Positions 1 through 11,400 of a DNA stretch of 64,000 nt are shown in pieces. The position numbers were made by a program, and so were the translations under genes. Below the pieces are notes generated by a model. The model was not told where the DNA came from, did not search any database, and worked only from the letters and a program-made list of their open reading frames with translations. Origin of the DNA: Bugulina stolonifera (Eukaryota > Bryozoa > Gymnolaemata > Cheilostomatida > Bugulidae). The stretch is from assembly GCA_935421135.1 (NCBI GenBank), contig OW285193.1:4213996-4277995 (forward strand), read 5' to 3'. Every line of letters starts with the position of its first letter. The first letter of the stretch is position 1.

Positions 1-23
1 ATGATGTTTGATATTACTTTCAG

Positions 24-3000
24 GGTGATCAGGTCAGTTCAGATCTTTCAAATTCGATCTTAGAGAGAAAGATTAAAGGGTGTTTTCCTGTTTCGCTGGT
101 ACACAGTCTATTCATGATTCATATCAAAGAACCATTCTACGAAAGCCTCAGTTTCAACAATTCCATGTACAAAGAGCAGTATATGAATCAACATTTCAGC
201 TTAGTTGGGTTCTCAAAGTCCGCCCATGGTAAGTGTTAATATACATGTAAGACTGATATCTACATAGAACAATATTTTATAATTTTGAACAAAATATTGT
301 TTTTGTAATACCTGTGCATACACATGCACACACGTATATACATGTACTGTACATGGCTGCAACATGGCCCAGGCTGCTATTTCAATTTTCAACGTGGTCA
401 AGTGATGTAAAGGGAGATGTGTGCGTGTGACACAAGGCTGGTGTTTGAGGAACGAGAACAGGGTTATTGGTTCAGTCTTCTTTTACCAAGCTTTTGTTTT
501 AGTCCTACTGTTTTTTAAAAGTTGCAAAAACATTTGCAAAATTAATCACATTGTATAACTTTTGTTTTTCAGGAGGTAATATTATGGTGTGTAACAATAT
601 AGAGTATGGTAAGATATTCCCGCCGACCGACTGGTTTGAAGACGATGAAGAAAGCAGAAAAAACTACGTAAAGTACTCAATCCGTAGGCTTATATGTAAG
701 TCTTCAGTAGATCTACTATACAATTTAAAATGTATCTATAATCTATCTATAAATTGTCTATACTATATTTATAATGCATGTACATACATATCTATAATGT
801 ATCTATAGTATATTTAGGAAGTTTCTAGAACTGGTGTTGGGAAGCGCTGTTCTTCCATTTGCCTCCATTTACTAGCTAACTCTGTTAACCGCAAATAACT
901 GCATTACTAATTTCTGTTGTGTCATTCATTGGTTCTCTCTCTAGTATGACGAGTCTATGCACTCACCACATACTACCTTGTGCCCAGCTGTTGACCACAA
1001 AACATGAATCTAATGTGTAAGCAAAGTACAGAGCTGTCTGTAGGTTAAACAAACACATCCCCACAAATGTGCAGTGTGATACACTTGTATATTATTTGCA
1101 GATATACAATGTATTTTGCCTTTTGGTAACACATTATGTACATTTATAACCATGTATCCCCTTTTTTTAGGGGAATCTGTGTCCATCTTGCCATCTCAAC
1201 ACATTAAGAGGAAGCACGCATCTCGGATCTCGAAAGACTTTGACATGGTAACGTACGGCATATTATGCTTCATACTGTGATGTCAAACTCCATGTTGTGA
1301 TATTATACTCCCTGTTGTGATATCAAACTCCATGTTGTGATGTCATACTCCATGTTGTGACGTCACACTCTCTGTTGTTATGTCAAACACCATACTCCTT
1401 ACCAGGTGTACATAATTAATCTGAAGAAGAGACCACAAAGAAGAGTATTCATGGAACATATCGTCTATGAGCTCGGATTGGATAACTACAAGTTCTTCGA
1501 TGCAGTTGATGGAAGGTGAGTTCTACTTCTATGTGTCCACGTCCACGTCCATGTCCACGACCATGTCCGCGTCCACGTCCATGTCCATGTCCACGTCCAC
1601 GTCCATGTCCACGTCCATGTCCATGTCCACAACCATGTCCACGACCATGACCATGTCCACGACCATGTCTGGAAACACTCTAATCTAAAACTATTTATGC
1701 CAATGTTCATCAAAGGCTTATCAAATCTCCGCACATTACCACTTTTACCTGCCACACATACATGTACATGTACCATGTTATACTCGCAATTCATAGGTAT
1801 GAAAGAAGTAATATGTTTGTTTGCTGTTTGTGATACAGGCATCTAAATGAGTCATACATTGCTCACCTTGAGATCAACACGATGCCAGGTTATGTCGAGC
1901 CGTACGATAACAGAGACTATCTCACTAGAGGAGAGATAGGCTGCTTTCTAAGCCATTACTTCATATGGGAAGAGGTAGGCAGTTTTGCTTTCATTAACGA
2001 ATCAGGAATCAGCTAAACTATAAGAAGAGATAACTTCTTAACATCTTAATAATGTCCAAAATTCCCCATTTCTGGAATCAGACCAGTGACATCGTTAAGT
2101 GACGAACCTACCTGCTGGAGTAGCCACATTGAGTTTCGACAATTAGTGTAAATTAATAGCAAAATTTAATTGATGTTTAGAGTTTTCGGATATACTGTGA
2201 GATATACATGTAGATTAGAAAGAATATGGTGTTTAGGCTAAAGAGAAAGGATACGAGAGTATACTGATACTGGAGGATGACGCAGAGCCCATAGAGAACA
2301 TGCTGGAACAATATGAGCTAGTCAGCAACGAAATCAGCACTCTGAGAGGAAACTGGGATTTATTGTAAGTTTAAATACACAGCTAAACTTAATAAGAATT
2401 GTTTGTTTACGGAAAAAATTTGTCTGTACATAGCGGTAGCTGATTAAAAGAGAAAGAATATTTCAAAGGAAAAATTACGTAAAAGTATTATTGTATTGTC
2501 TTTAGATATTTAGGAAGGTCCCCCGTGGATGAAACGCTGCTGAAGACTAGAGATATTAAAGGGCTAGCACACCTGGTACAACCTGGTTACAGCTACTGGA
2601 CCGTAGCCTATGCTCTTACTAGAAGAGGAATAAACAAAGTCCTTTCTCATAGACCTCTGTCTAAGATGGTCCCATCTGATATATACTTGAATATTCTCTT
2701 TGACACGCATGATAAGTACGTATATAGTACATAGCAGTATGTGTGTGTTAGGTCATAGTACATGTACCTGCCTCAGTTGATATGTTATTTTTGTGAAGTC
2801 ATTTTCCGTAGCATTATACTTTGTGTGATGCCATAGTTACTCCTTCCCATGTTGCTTCTCATGTGATGACCCTTGCTTGGTGAGGTCATACACAGTGTAT
2901 TGTCTGTGTTGTCGCTCTACATTGTAGATGCCATACTCTATGATGTCATAATATTAGTGATGTCATACTTAGTATATAATTATTTTATAAAGTTTCATCA

Positions 3001-3158
3001 TTGTTGGTTTTAGTGAGCAGTGGAAGGAACAGTTTGCACCACGTGACCTTATAGCTCTTTCAGCTAACCCAAGACTGATATTTCCAGCTCTATTTCCAGG
3101 AGATGATAACTTTATATCCGATACGTCTTACGAAGTTCCAGAACATGATGAACTTTAA
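24..3158 (+). CDS. COLGALT: Procollagen galactosyltransferase (GT25 family), 5'-truncated by the window edge
   Basis: Eight exons splice in phase with GT-AG borders: 24-228, 573-695, 1171-1247, 1406-1515, 1839-1974, 2237-2364, 2506-2715 and 3014-3158, giving 377 residues from the first visible codon. Recognisable family blocks are RGCF-type KGCFPVSLVHSLFMIH, VYIINLKKRPQRR, FFDAVDG, GEIGCFLSHYFIW, ILILEDDAEP (the acidic EDD metal/sugar-nucleotide motif), PGYSYWTVAYAL, RPLSKMVPSD and PGDDNFISD. The protein ends in HDEL, an ER-retention signal. Known family role: transfer of galactose to hydroxylysine of collagen in the ER. The N-terminal exons lie before the window. A candidate AATAAA is at 3292-3297. 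The next COLGALT gene lies 5.3 kb downstream on the same strand with identical intron phases, so the two are tandem paralogues. Function is inferred from homology and the exon model from splice sites. Confidence 0.93.
1266..1400. repeat. ~21-bp degenerate tandem repeat in a COLGALT intron
   Basis: About six copies of a unit like CTCCATGTTGTGATGTCATA with point changes. It fills most of the intron just before the exon at 1406. Confidence 0.8.
1531..1668. repeat. Hexamer minisatellite (GTCCAC/GTCCAT) in a COLGALT intron
   Basis: A run of GTCCAC and GTCCAT hexamers starts shortly after the donor at 1516. Because the unit is a multiple of three it makes Met/Ser/Thr-rich and Trp/Thr-rich open frames on both strands. 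These are not genes. Confidence 0.9.
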
Positions 3159-3291
3159 TCTCTCATTTTTGCTCAAGCTATCGACAATGCACATGTCCAT
3201 AATGCATATTTACACTACAATGATGTCCTACTATGCTACATTGTAGTTAGTAAGCTAGACATTCATTTATACACATTTACTGAATAATGCT

Positions 3292-3297
3292 AATAAA
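3292..3297 (+). promoter_or_regulatory. Candidate polyadenylation signal of the first COLGALT gene
   Basis: AATAAA 134 nt after the TAA stop of the upstream gene. Confidence 0.5.
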
Positions 3298-3463
3298 TCG
3301 GGGAATTTAAAAATGTGCAAGCGAACAAGATATTTTCAAGCTAAAGAAGGGCAAGGGTAGAATAATGCGCAATGTATTTTATAATAGTATATCCCCAATA
3401 TGACGAATAATAACCATAGTTGTTTAAGTATAACCACAAACACAGTATTTTTAAAAAAGCAGT

Positions 3464-3752
3464 GAAGTCTAACTCAAAGTAGAGTGACTGTTTCAAGATT
3501 TCTAGTTCCTTCTAATTGATATTGTGATACTCACTAGGAATCATCAGCACCCCCCCCCCCCCCCACTTCCCCCACCCCTAATAGGAGAACCTCTAACACA
3601 GCTTAGCCTTAGAAGATGATAGGATGAAGCTGTACAAAATTTAGCTCAGGGAACTCTGGGAAGTAATATGCGGTAATCTACCATATTATTGCTAAAGGGT
3701 ACTTGTTACTGTATTTAAGTTAATATTATTTGTTGTTTACTCCACACTGTCA
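3464..3752. repeat. Promoter-region duplication, copy 1
   Basis: First copy of a roughly 290-bp direct duplication. Shared blocks are GAAGTCTAAC..TTTCAAGATT, TTGATATTGT, a poly-C tract (3550-3564), TTAGAAGATGATAGGA, CTCTGGGAAGT and TATTTAAGTTAATATT (TATA-like at 3712-3718). The second copy runs into the D8C gene. Confidence 0.85.
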
Positions 3753-4046
3753 CTGGAGTCTAACAAAAGAGTGATTGTCTCAAGATTGGGTAATCCCTTC
3801 CTTACAGCAGTTCCTTGTAATTGATATTGTACCAATCACTGGGGTCATGCCCCCCCCCCTACCTTCCGGAACTCGTAGAAGCTCTATCATACGCGTATGC
3901 TTTGCCTTAGAAGATGATAGGAGGAAGCTGTACAAGATGTAACTGAGGGAATTCTGGGAAGTGACATGTGGTAATCTACTATGATAGTACTAACTATTGT
4001 ATTTAAGTTAATATTGTTTGTTGTTTACTGCACACTGTCACTGACG
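3753..4046. repeat. Promoter-region duplication, copy 2 (proximal to the D8C gene)
   Basis: Second copy of the unit at 3464-3752, diverged by substitutions and small indels. It keeps the poly-C tract, the TTAGAAGATGATAGGA block, the TATTTAAGTTAATATT block and TTGTTTACTGCACACTGTCACTGA, and ends about 28 bp before the ATG at 4074. Confidence 0.85.
4000..4006 (+). promoter_or_regulatory. TATA-like box of the D8C gene
   Basis: TATTTAA lies 68 bp upstream of the ATG and is conserved in the duplicated upstream copy (3712-3718). The role is inferred from position. Confidence 0.4.
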
Positions 4047-4073
4047 TTCAAAGATAGTTTGATTATATTCAAC

Positions 4074-5015
4074 ATGGGACTTGTACCGATCTTAACATTG
4101 CTGACTTTAGCTGTAGTCAGCTATGCTACCGTTCTCTCAGGTGGTGTGAATGGTAGGACATTACATTACTATGACCTGAGGATTAGTGTTCTACATGATA
4201 TTCTGGCAGAGGAATGTCCAATGTACACCAAGTACCAGAGACAGAGGAGAGAACTTCAGTTAACTGACAATGAACTTCAGAGACATCTTGCAGGCAGCAG
4301 GATCATCTATGTTAGGATGGTTGAAGATCTTGAAAAATGCAGGAAGATGAAGTTATCTACCCAACCAACTACAACCACCACACCAACTACAACCACCACA
4401 CCAACTACAACCACCACACCAACTACAACCACCACACCAACTACAACCACCACACCAACTACAACCACCACACCAACTACAACCACCACACCAACTACAA
4501 CCACCACAACAACTACAACCACCATACCAACAACAACCACCACACCAACTACAACCACTTCTGCTAAACCACCACAGCCTGCTGAATGTCTGACTGCTAC
4601 AAACTTTACAGACTCATGGAGACTTGACCACAACGGAAGTGATTACAGACCAGGTGGAGCTCATTCGCATAATGGATATGCTTGCGATATGCATGCAGAC
4701 ACTCAGTGGTTTAGATTTACTGGTGCAGCAGGTAACAGAATGCTCAATACTTGTCCTAAGAGGAAAAGTTGCGGGGCAGCCACTCCACACTGGACAGATG
4801 CAGAGATGCCAAAGTCTGTGGGTGTTAAAACTACTATCAAGGTATATGCAGTAGGTTTTGACACTGATTGGAGTGATGACTGTATGTCCTGGACCGAAAA
4901 AGTACAAGTGATGAGATGCTCTACAGACACAGATCATGATCTCATCTACAAGGTTGATAATCCAGTTACTCTTCCTGATTTCATATGTCATCTCGCTTTC
5001 TGTGGAATGGAATAG
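4074..5015 (+). CDS. Secreted D8C-domain protein with Thr/Pro mucin-like linker (copy A)
   Basis: Intronless, 313 residues. Residues 1-20 are a signal peptide ([19 protein letters not shown]). Residues about 30-95 form a charged, probably helical segment. Residues 98-163 are nearly pure P-T-T-T-T-T hexapeptides, a likely O-glycosylated stalk. Residues about 171-311 carry exactly eight cysteines in the D8C arrangement of uromodulin, GP2 and OIT3, with landmark blocks [36 protein letters not shown] and [11 protein letters not shown]-glycosylation sequons NFT and NGS are present. An earlier in-frame ATG at 3981 exists, but the ATG at 4074 begins the signal peptide and matches the start of the paralogue at 62149. 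AATAAA lies at 5187-5192. The protein is probably secreted; its ligand is unknown. The D8C assignment comes from the cysteine spacing and block order. Confidence 0.88.
   Translation: MGLVPILTLLTLAVVSYATVLSGGVNGRTLHYYDLRISVLHDILAEECPMYTKYQRQRRELQLTDNELQRHLAGSRIIYVRMVEDLEKCRKMKLSTQPTTTTTPTTTTTPTTTTTPTTTTTPTTTTTPTTTTTPTTTTTPTTTTTTTTTTIPTTTTTPTTTTSAKPPQPAECLTATNFTDSWRLDHNGSDYRPGGAHSHNGYACDMHADTQWFRFTGAAGNRMLNTCPKRKSCGAATPHWTDAEMPKSVGVKTTIKVYAVGFDTDWSDDCMSWTEKVQVMRCSTDTDHDLIYKVDNPVTLPDFICHLAFCGME
4365..4558 (+). repeat. 18-bp coding minisatellite (PTTTTT) in the D8C linker
   Basis: About eleven near-perfect copies of CCAACTACAACCACCACA, reading P-T-T-T-T-T. Same length and codon plan as the giant arrays at 32895-42435 and 45677-55700, read on the opposite strand. 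Confidence 0.95.
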
Positions 5016-5186
5016 AAAGTCATATTTGTACTTTTCAATCGCTGAGAAGATGTTATGATGAAACTTTGCTGTTTTTTACTAACAATTAAATGTGATTGTA
5101 ATGTTCTAATGTATTCCAGCGCAACGTCTAATTTTGTTTGCCATGCAAAATATTTTATATGTAGTTATTATCATACTACCATCTGT

Positions 5187-5192
5187 AATAAA
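5187..5192 (+). promoter_or_regulatory. Candidate polyadenylation signal of D8C gene A
   Basis: AATAAA 172 nt after the TAG stop. An ATTAAA variant lies earlier near 5085. Confidence 0.45.
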
Positions 5193-5820
5193 CAATCACA
5201 TGCTTGCCTTTTCATTGTTAAGTAAGGTTTATTTTAGCTTTACATTATATAGTATTCAGCACCGAGTCTTCAGGCTTCATGTGTCTCCATGTATTGAGAG
5301 ACATCATCGATACTTGCTAAATCTTTTTGGGTTTGAGTTTCTTATTCATGGCAAGAATACAATCTTTTGCTACATGAATGAACTTACTTTAAACTTGGTC
5401 TTTTGCAATTTAGCCTACAGACCAACCAGGGGAAATTTCAATTAGTACAAACTTTTCAGAGTAGGTCAGCAAAGTCAAGTTTTAACACCATTATGAAACT
5501 TAATTCTTGGCTTATAACTTTCAAAACCGTTTTTAAAATATAAATACTACATATTGTACATGCACATGTATATATTCCATCTGCTGGACTGGGTCAGCAA
5601 TAGATATCGATAAACATTGTAACTGTTATCACATGATGTAAATGTGTCTTAGATTTTTCCAACTGACATACATGTAGAATCTATCATGACATCATAATAC
5701 AAAGTTGTCCTCTCTCATTTAGAGAAGACCAGTTGAGAGATGGGACAACTTTAGGTTGTGATCTAGGCCAAGCATTATGGGCTTAGTTATGATAAATACA
5801 AGTAGCTTACAAAAATTTTC
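5193..5820. other. Intergenic, nothing recognised
   Basis: AT-rich sequence with only short, uncorrelated open frames. No repeat, splice-supported exon or RNA was seen. Confidence 0.5.
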
Positions 5821-5879
5821 CACCACGGCACTCCAGTGATTACTTTATTACAACTATGGGGCTAGTATATTCTGCTTAC

Positions 5880-6022
5880 TTAGGTTTTTGATTCATGGGG
5901 AGTCACCAGCCTTGCAGATCGCTCCTTCAAGTAGAGCACTGCAATAATGCCTATGGATATCAGAATGAGGAAACAAATATAGGTTAAGACAATTATAGGT
6001 GTACTGTCTTTATTACCACTTA
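5880..6022 (-). CDS. Possible terminal exon encoding a transmembrane segment and short tail
   Basis: On the minus strand a frame entered after an AG reads GNKDSTPIIVLTYICFLILI, then SIGIIAVLYLKERSARLV, then THPESKT-like residues (TPHESKT) and a stop at 5880-5882. It contains one strongly hydrophobic stretch of about 22 residues followed by Lys/Arg, as in a type I membrane anchor. AATAAA (minus) at 5842-5847 lies about 33 nt past the stop. An in-frame TAG just upstream means the segment must begin at a splice acceptor (…AATAG). No matching upstream exon was found with confidence. A 51-codon frame at about 6145-6285 does not join in phase. It could be an exon or chance. Confidence 0.3.
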
Positions 6023-6336
6023 TATGTATAAGCTATTAGTCATTATTAGACGTTGCCTTCTCTCAATTTTTCTTCCTATCTGTTTTCTCCCATGGTGCAA
6101 CAGTCATAGAAACGCACTTGTTCAACGTGTAGTAGTCAAATATTTTGGGTATAAAGCTGCAGTCATAGCCATTAAAACTGTTTTAAAATTATTTTCCAAG
6201 TCCTCCATTGCTCTAACAATGGTAGAGGCATCGTACTTTTTGAAACATCTTCCTACTACGTCTCTCTCGCTCATGGTAATGAGTACTGTTCTGTATGGGC
6301 GCTCTGCCGGTACAACCTAGCATATATCATATAGAC

Positions 6337-6743
6337 TAGGGGTGCCCAATTATTTTTGGTAAGGAGCCACAAGCTTGGGACCAGGTATTAGTACAAAGAT
6401 ATTCATTGTACTATAACTACGTGTGTGTTTACGTGTGTTTCAATGTATAAACATGCATAAAATGTAATCAAATGTGACATGAATGTAGGCATCATATTTA
6501 CACTTCTCAAATAAATATTTATTACAAGTAGATCTGATCTTCAACATAATCAATTGCATAAGAAAAGTATTTAGTGTGACGTGTGAAAACGGTATTGACA
6601 GACCAAGGACTTACACACTCTCGGCCAAACAAACTTATCGAAAATTGTATAAAATTTTTAGTCTTTCCACAACAAGTGGAGGGTCTGATGAAATTAGCTA
6701 GGGGGCTTGATCAGGCGCGTGGGCCTCCATTTGGGCACCACTG
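6337..6743. mobile_element. hAT-like MITE with perfect 8-bp target duplication
   Basis: The ends are TAGGGGTGCCCAA and, in inverse complement, CAGTGGTGCCCAA, typical of hAT terminal inverted repeats. The 8-bp flanks ATATAGAC at 6329-6336 and 6744-6751 are identical, as expected for a hAT target-site duplication. The 407-bp interior has no transposase frame, so it is non-autonomous. Confidence 0.85.
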
Positions 6744-6751
6744 ATATAGAC

Positions 6752-7200
6752 AAACCACATCTATACATGTAGATATTGGCTATTTGCAATATTAGCTAAT
6801 CTATAGCAGAATATGTAAAATTTGACTTCAGTGATACAATAGTATTGAAAATGCTAATATTATTGTACTATGTGTTCTATGTACAGTATGTGTAAGTGTT
6901 GGATATCGACATGTACATGTACATGTAGTAAAGTGAATACGAGATCATAATATATAAGTAATCTTAAGAGTAAAGATGTCTAAGGCAGACTATAACTGTA
7001 TACATCCACATGTAATGTAGTGTCCATGTACATTATTCATACATACTGTACTGTAGTTTCATAGAGACCTGTTCTACATGTACATGTAATCATTATGTTG
7101 CATACAGTTTAAATGTAATTGTACAGAAATAAACAAAATAATAACTATGAAGAAAATTAAACTTGAATAAAAACGGATTCACGGAGGAGAAACATCATGA
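6752..7200. other. Intergenic, nothing recognised
   Basis: AT-rich with ACATGTACATGT words. No supported gene. Confidence 0.45.
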
Positions 7201-7252
7201 AGACATTGCTGTGGACACTCACGAGTGTTCTGTGTAGTGCTCATATTCTGCC

Positions 7253-7357
7253 AGGCTTACCAGGTCTCCCTGATTCTGCTGGTACTCCATCACACCCAAA
7301 ATGGACACCCCCAATGCTAAATCTCTCTGAATTTTGTCAGTGAAACTTAGCAAGCCT
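7253..7357. mobile_element. Short TIR repeat (MITE-like), copy 1
   Basis: Begins AGGCTTACCAGGTCTCCCTG and ends with the inverted form CTTAGCAAGCCT. Internal blocks (TCTCCCTGATT, GGTACTCCA, CCCAAAATGGACACC, AATGCTAAATCTC) recur in the copy at 12022-12160. Family unknown. Confidence 0.65.
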
Positions 7358-8068
7358 AATGTATATGATCTTGTATACAATAAGTGTATGAGAATACAAC
7401 TCCAACTAGTCTTCATGCCATACATGCACATTTCACTACTAGTACTATGTACCTGCAGCTAAACTCTCTGTTTTGCTACACCAGAGCTACATGTATAGAC
7501 ATGCACATACCCTTGTTAGCACACATCTTATCCCACCTACACCTACACAGTATACTAAAATTATATTTCTAAAATATTTACCAATGGCAACTGCTTTAGA
7601 GTTCCCATTCTACACTGTACACGTCCTGTCCATGTCCACAGTCTTGCATTTTCATCTCATGTGTTTTCCAGTTCAAACTATTGTCTATACTCTTGTCAGT
7701 GTGTGAGCCTATTGTACAAACATATCACCCCCTTGGGCAAACAGTTTCTCACTACACTCCTTCCACATAGACCTGTCTATCAGGCCAAAGATGAGCCTAC
7801 ATACTAATACTCCAATGATTGGATCACCATTGTTTGCTCTTGTAAAATAAACCCTGCTCCCATCTCTATACATTCTATTGTTTGCACATATTTATACTGT
7901 GTTCTATGAGCTATTATTCTACTATTCTTTTAGTATTATTTTAGTAGGGTTGTAATTATACTCTACTACTAGTTGTGTGAATCACACTAGGCGTAGGGGT
8001 GGGTTGGCTATGCTTCACTCCATCAGAAGAATTTTATAGAGGTACAAGTATCTGCAGTGAGCATTCTG
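7358..8068. other. Intergenic, nothing recognised
   Basis: Short frames only. No splice-consistent or homologous coding segment was recognised. Confidence 0.4.
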
Positions 8069-8325
8069 CAAGTTGACAAGCTGGCAAGGTGTCCCAGGCA
8101 GTTGACAAGTCTATCAAGGTATCTCGAGAGTTGACAAGTCTATCAAAGTGTCTAAGGCGGTTGACAAGTCTACCAAGGTGTCTCAGACAGTTGACAAGTC
8201 TAGCAAGGTGTCCCAGGTAGTTGACAAGTCTACCAAGGTGTCTTAGACAGTTTGCAAGTTAACACGGTGTGTCAGGCAGTTTACAAGCTATCAAAGGCAA
8301 TTGAAAAGCCTACCAAGGTGCCTGA
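8069..8325. repeat. ~31-bp minisatellite upstream of the second COLGALT gene
   Basis: About eight degenerate copies of AGTTGACAAGTCTACCAAGG followed by TGTCTCAGGC, ending roughly 135 bp before the proposed first ATG. Confidence 0.85.
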
Positions 8326-8460
8326 GCTTCCAGTAACTATAATTATAGACATCTGTTACCAAGCCTAATTGTAAGATTCTCCGCCATCTTACTTGTGCCC
8401 AGGAATAAACACTTAGCAACGACGTTTATAATGTAATTGGATCATACCGCTGGACATAAG

Positions 8461-11400
8461 ATGAACGTCTCTTGGATTTTTAAGGTAAGACATTTATTTT
8501 CTTCTTTGCTGCCACCGTTGTAGAAATGTTGAGAATTCTTTTCAAAACATTATTCTTCTGTCTGCGAGACTTAATTTACTATTATTGTAATTCAAAGTCC
8601 TACTTCAACATGATCATAGTTAAAGTTAAAGTTAAAGTTAAGACTTCAGCAATCGTCTGTAAGCAGTGGAAGTAACGAATATACATTTGTATAATTTAGT
8701 TTGTCCTTGTATTACACATAATAATATGCTAGAACAAAAAAGCGTTTCAGAGTGTAGTGCTATTGAATTAGTGAGTGGCGAATTTTTTGCAGCTTTCTTT
8801 TTGTTAAGGCAAGCTTGATAGCCCCACACCTCAAAGCCCCAAACCCCAATGCCTCAATATGTTAATAACTACTTCAGAGGTTTTGCCCTAAAGAAGACCC
8901 AAAAATTAATAGTAAAACCTTACAACTAATATCATATTATGTGATGTGAAGTGTCGTAAATAAAAATCCCAAGATGGCTGTTCGGCCTGCCCTCAAGGGC
9001 TATTGGCTTGGGATTTTGCTTGGCCAGGCGAAACCATCCCTAGCTCATCTGGGTTTTTCGCACGATAATGAAGATTTTACCTTCGGCCCAGGCCGGTGTG
9101 TTCGTGACTCTGTGCCGGATGTGTGGCGGGAAATATTTTTGCGAGTTGGCCTGTGCCTGAAATTTAAGTCGCAAAGACACTAATAGAAAACTATGGCACA
9201 TTTTATGATATTGAATCCAAAGATGAATATTCAAATGAAAACGGGAAAATTATTGCAAAACCACCAGTTAGGAGTGTGCATTTATCAAAATATGCTGTAC
9301 TGTACCATTGCTGTTAGATGGGAAAACTTGTGTTAAGAGTGGGCGTGGGGCAGATACCTCCACCCAAGCTCTGTGATATAGAGGGTGTAGAACTCAGGCT
9401 AGCAGAGACTATGAACAGCACTGTATAAGCATACATTATATAATTGGCCGAGATAATAAAATGTACATCATTAACATTATATTCCAGTCAGGTCTTGCTC
9501 ATGTGTATTTAATGTCTATTCTATACATAATGTACTATACAAGTACAAGTATAATCATAATGCACTACATTATATAAACATCTAATGCACACATTACTGC
9601 GTATATCTTATGATGTGTGTTATATACACTGCCCTGCTATATGGTAGACCTACCTACCAGTGATGATAATAATGCCATTGCTAGCATTTACCAGTAATAC
9701 ATTGTACTGTACATTGTACATGCAGTATACAATTATAAATATGCTACAGTCATGTATATACCAGGCCCCAACCAACAGTACATGTAAATGCTAACTATGC
9801 TATACAAATGTACATCACATCAAATACATTTACAAACAGAGTGAATTACATCAGCAGTTTATAAACAAAACTAATCTGTATTTATATTTTGTTGTAAATA
9901 AGATAATTTTAAACAAGATACTCCTGGTGATGGAAATAGAAAAGTTGTTAAAATAAAATAAGGAGAAACGTCATAAAAATATCTGGTGCCATTATTTATC
10001 ATAAACAAAAACCATATTCAAAAGTTCAAATATGAGATAAAACTGATATAAATACAAAAGAGCATGTTTTGTGATACACACAGTGTATGCTATATTTATA
10101 CAGAGGAACCACCTCTGTAACTAAAACTCTAAATGTTAACTGGCGGAACTTGGAGCTCCGGTCATTACATACACGTAACTAGCATCATTATTAGAAGCAC
10201 TAACAGGCTAGGCCAACAAGACTAACACTATTGCCTCCTCTATATAAGTATGCTGTACTCAGGACATGTTATGGTGGTAGTAGTTATCTCCCCTGTATCT
10301 GTTTATTATTATCATCCAGCAATATAGACACACTGCAATGCTGCAAACAGTGTTTATAACCAATCACAATATTCCTACCAGTAGGTATTCTTAAAACAGA
10401 TGGAGATATGCCAATACCTCATCAGTTACGCACCATTTTGTCTTCACATAAAATTGAAATTACTTTTCTCACACTAAAACTAGTAACTCAATACTAGCGG
10501 TTGCTGGAAATAAGGTATAAATTTAAAACACCAAATCACAATAGTGTTTGTGTACCTGCATAGTTATTTTAAAAGCTATAAATAACATTTTCATAACCAA
10601 TGAAAGGAATGAAATAATTATGTTACTGTATTATAACTGTTGGCAAATTATTTAGAAGGCAATAGAATTGTATGCATGACTTCTGCTATTTTATCAAGGG
10701 ATGAAAACAATTTGCTTTAATTTCATCATCATTCACAAGAAAGATGATAAATTTCTGAAAAAAGCAAAGATGAGATATACTTAGATACGCTACTCATACA
10801 GGGATGGTGCTGTGTATGGTTACATTCACTAAAGCAGATATCTAATAAGTTGGCTGGTAGTCATTGTGGATAGACTTTGTTCAGATGTGCATTATAACAA
10901 TATTATCCTAAACACTAGTTTACACAGTGCTGGGTGCTGGGGGGGGGGGGGGGGGGGGAGAGAGAAGACGGCATACATATAATAGTATGTACAGTGTGGT
11001 GTGAGTGCATGGAAGATATATGGGCATAGGTGCATTGCTATATAGATTGTGACGACATCTTGGAGCATCATCATTCAACACTGACCTCTAGAGTTAGAAC
11101 TCACTGTGAGCATTAGTTATGATTATGATCAGGGGTGTTGGAATTTGGCGTAGAAAAAATTTGGCCTTCAGTGACAACGTAAGCCATTTTACAAAAATCT
11201 ACTTTGAGATGTCAAGTTCCTCACGCAGCGTGAAACATTGCAGTCTGATTGCCCAAACAACTGTATGCACTGTTGCCCTTATCCTACCACCTTCACTTAC
11301 AACATAAAAGTAGTTTCCTCTAGTATTCCTATTAAAGAAGGGAAAGAGAGGACAACTCTAGCATTTGATATAGTGATCTGCCCTAGATATTATATAGCCC

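Noticed and set aside
1467..1842. Met/Ser/Thr-rich and Trp/Thr-rich open frames
   Set aside because: Generated by the hexamer minisatellite within a COLGALT intron.
4307..4991. Several overlapping frames on both strands across D8C gene A
   Set aside because: Shadows of the 313-aa coding frame and its Thr/Pro repeat.
6145..6285. Minus-strand frame MSERDVVGRCFKKYDASTIV and following as an upstream exon of the membrane-anchor exon at 5880
   Set aside because: No donor joins it in phase with the downstream segment before its stop codon.
9000..9180. Coding exon in a GC-richer block (AVRPALKGYWLGILLGQAKP…)
   Set aside because: No flanking splice sites consistent with neighbours; both strands are open, suggesting a chance frame.
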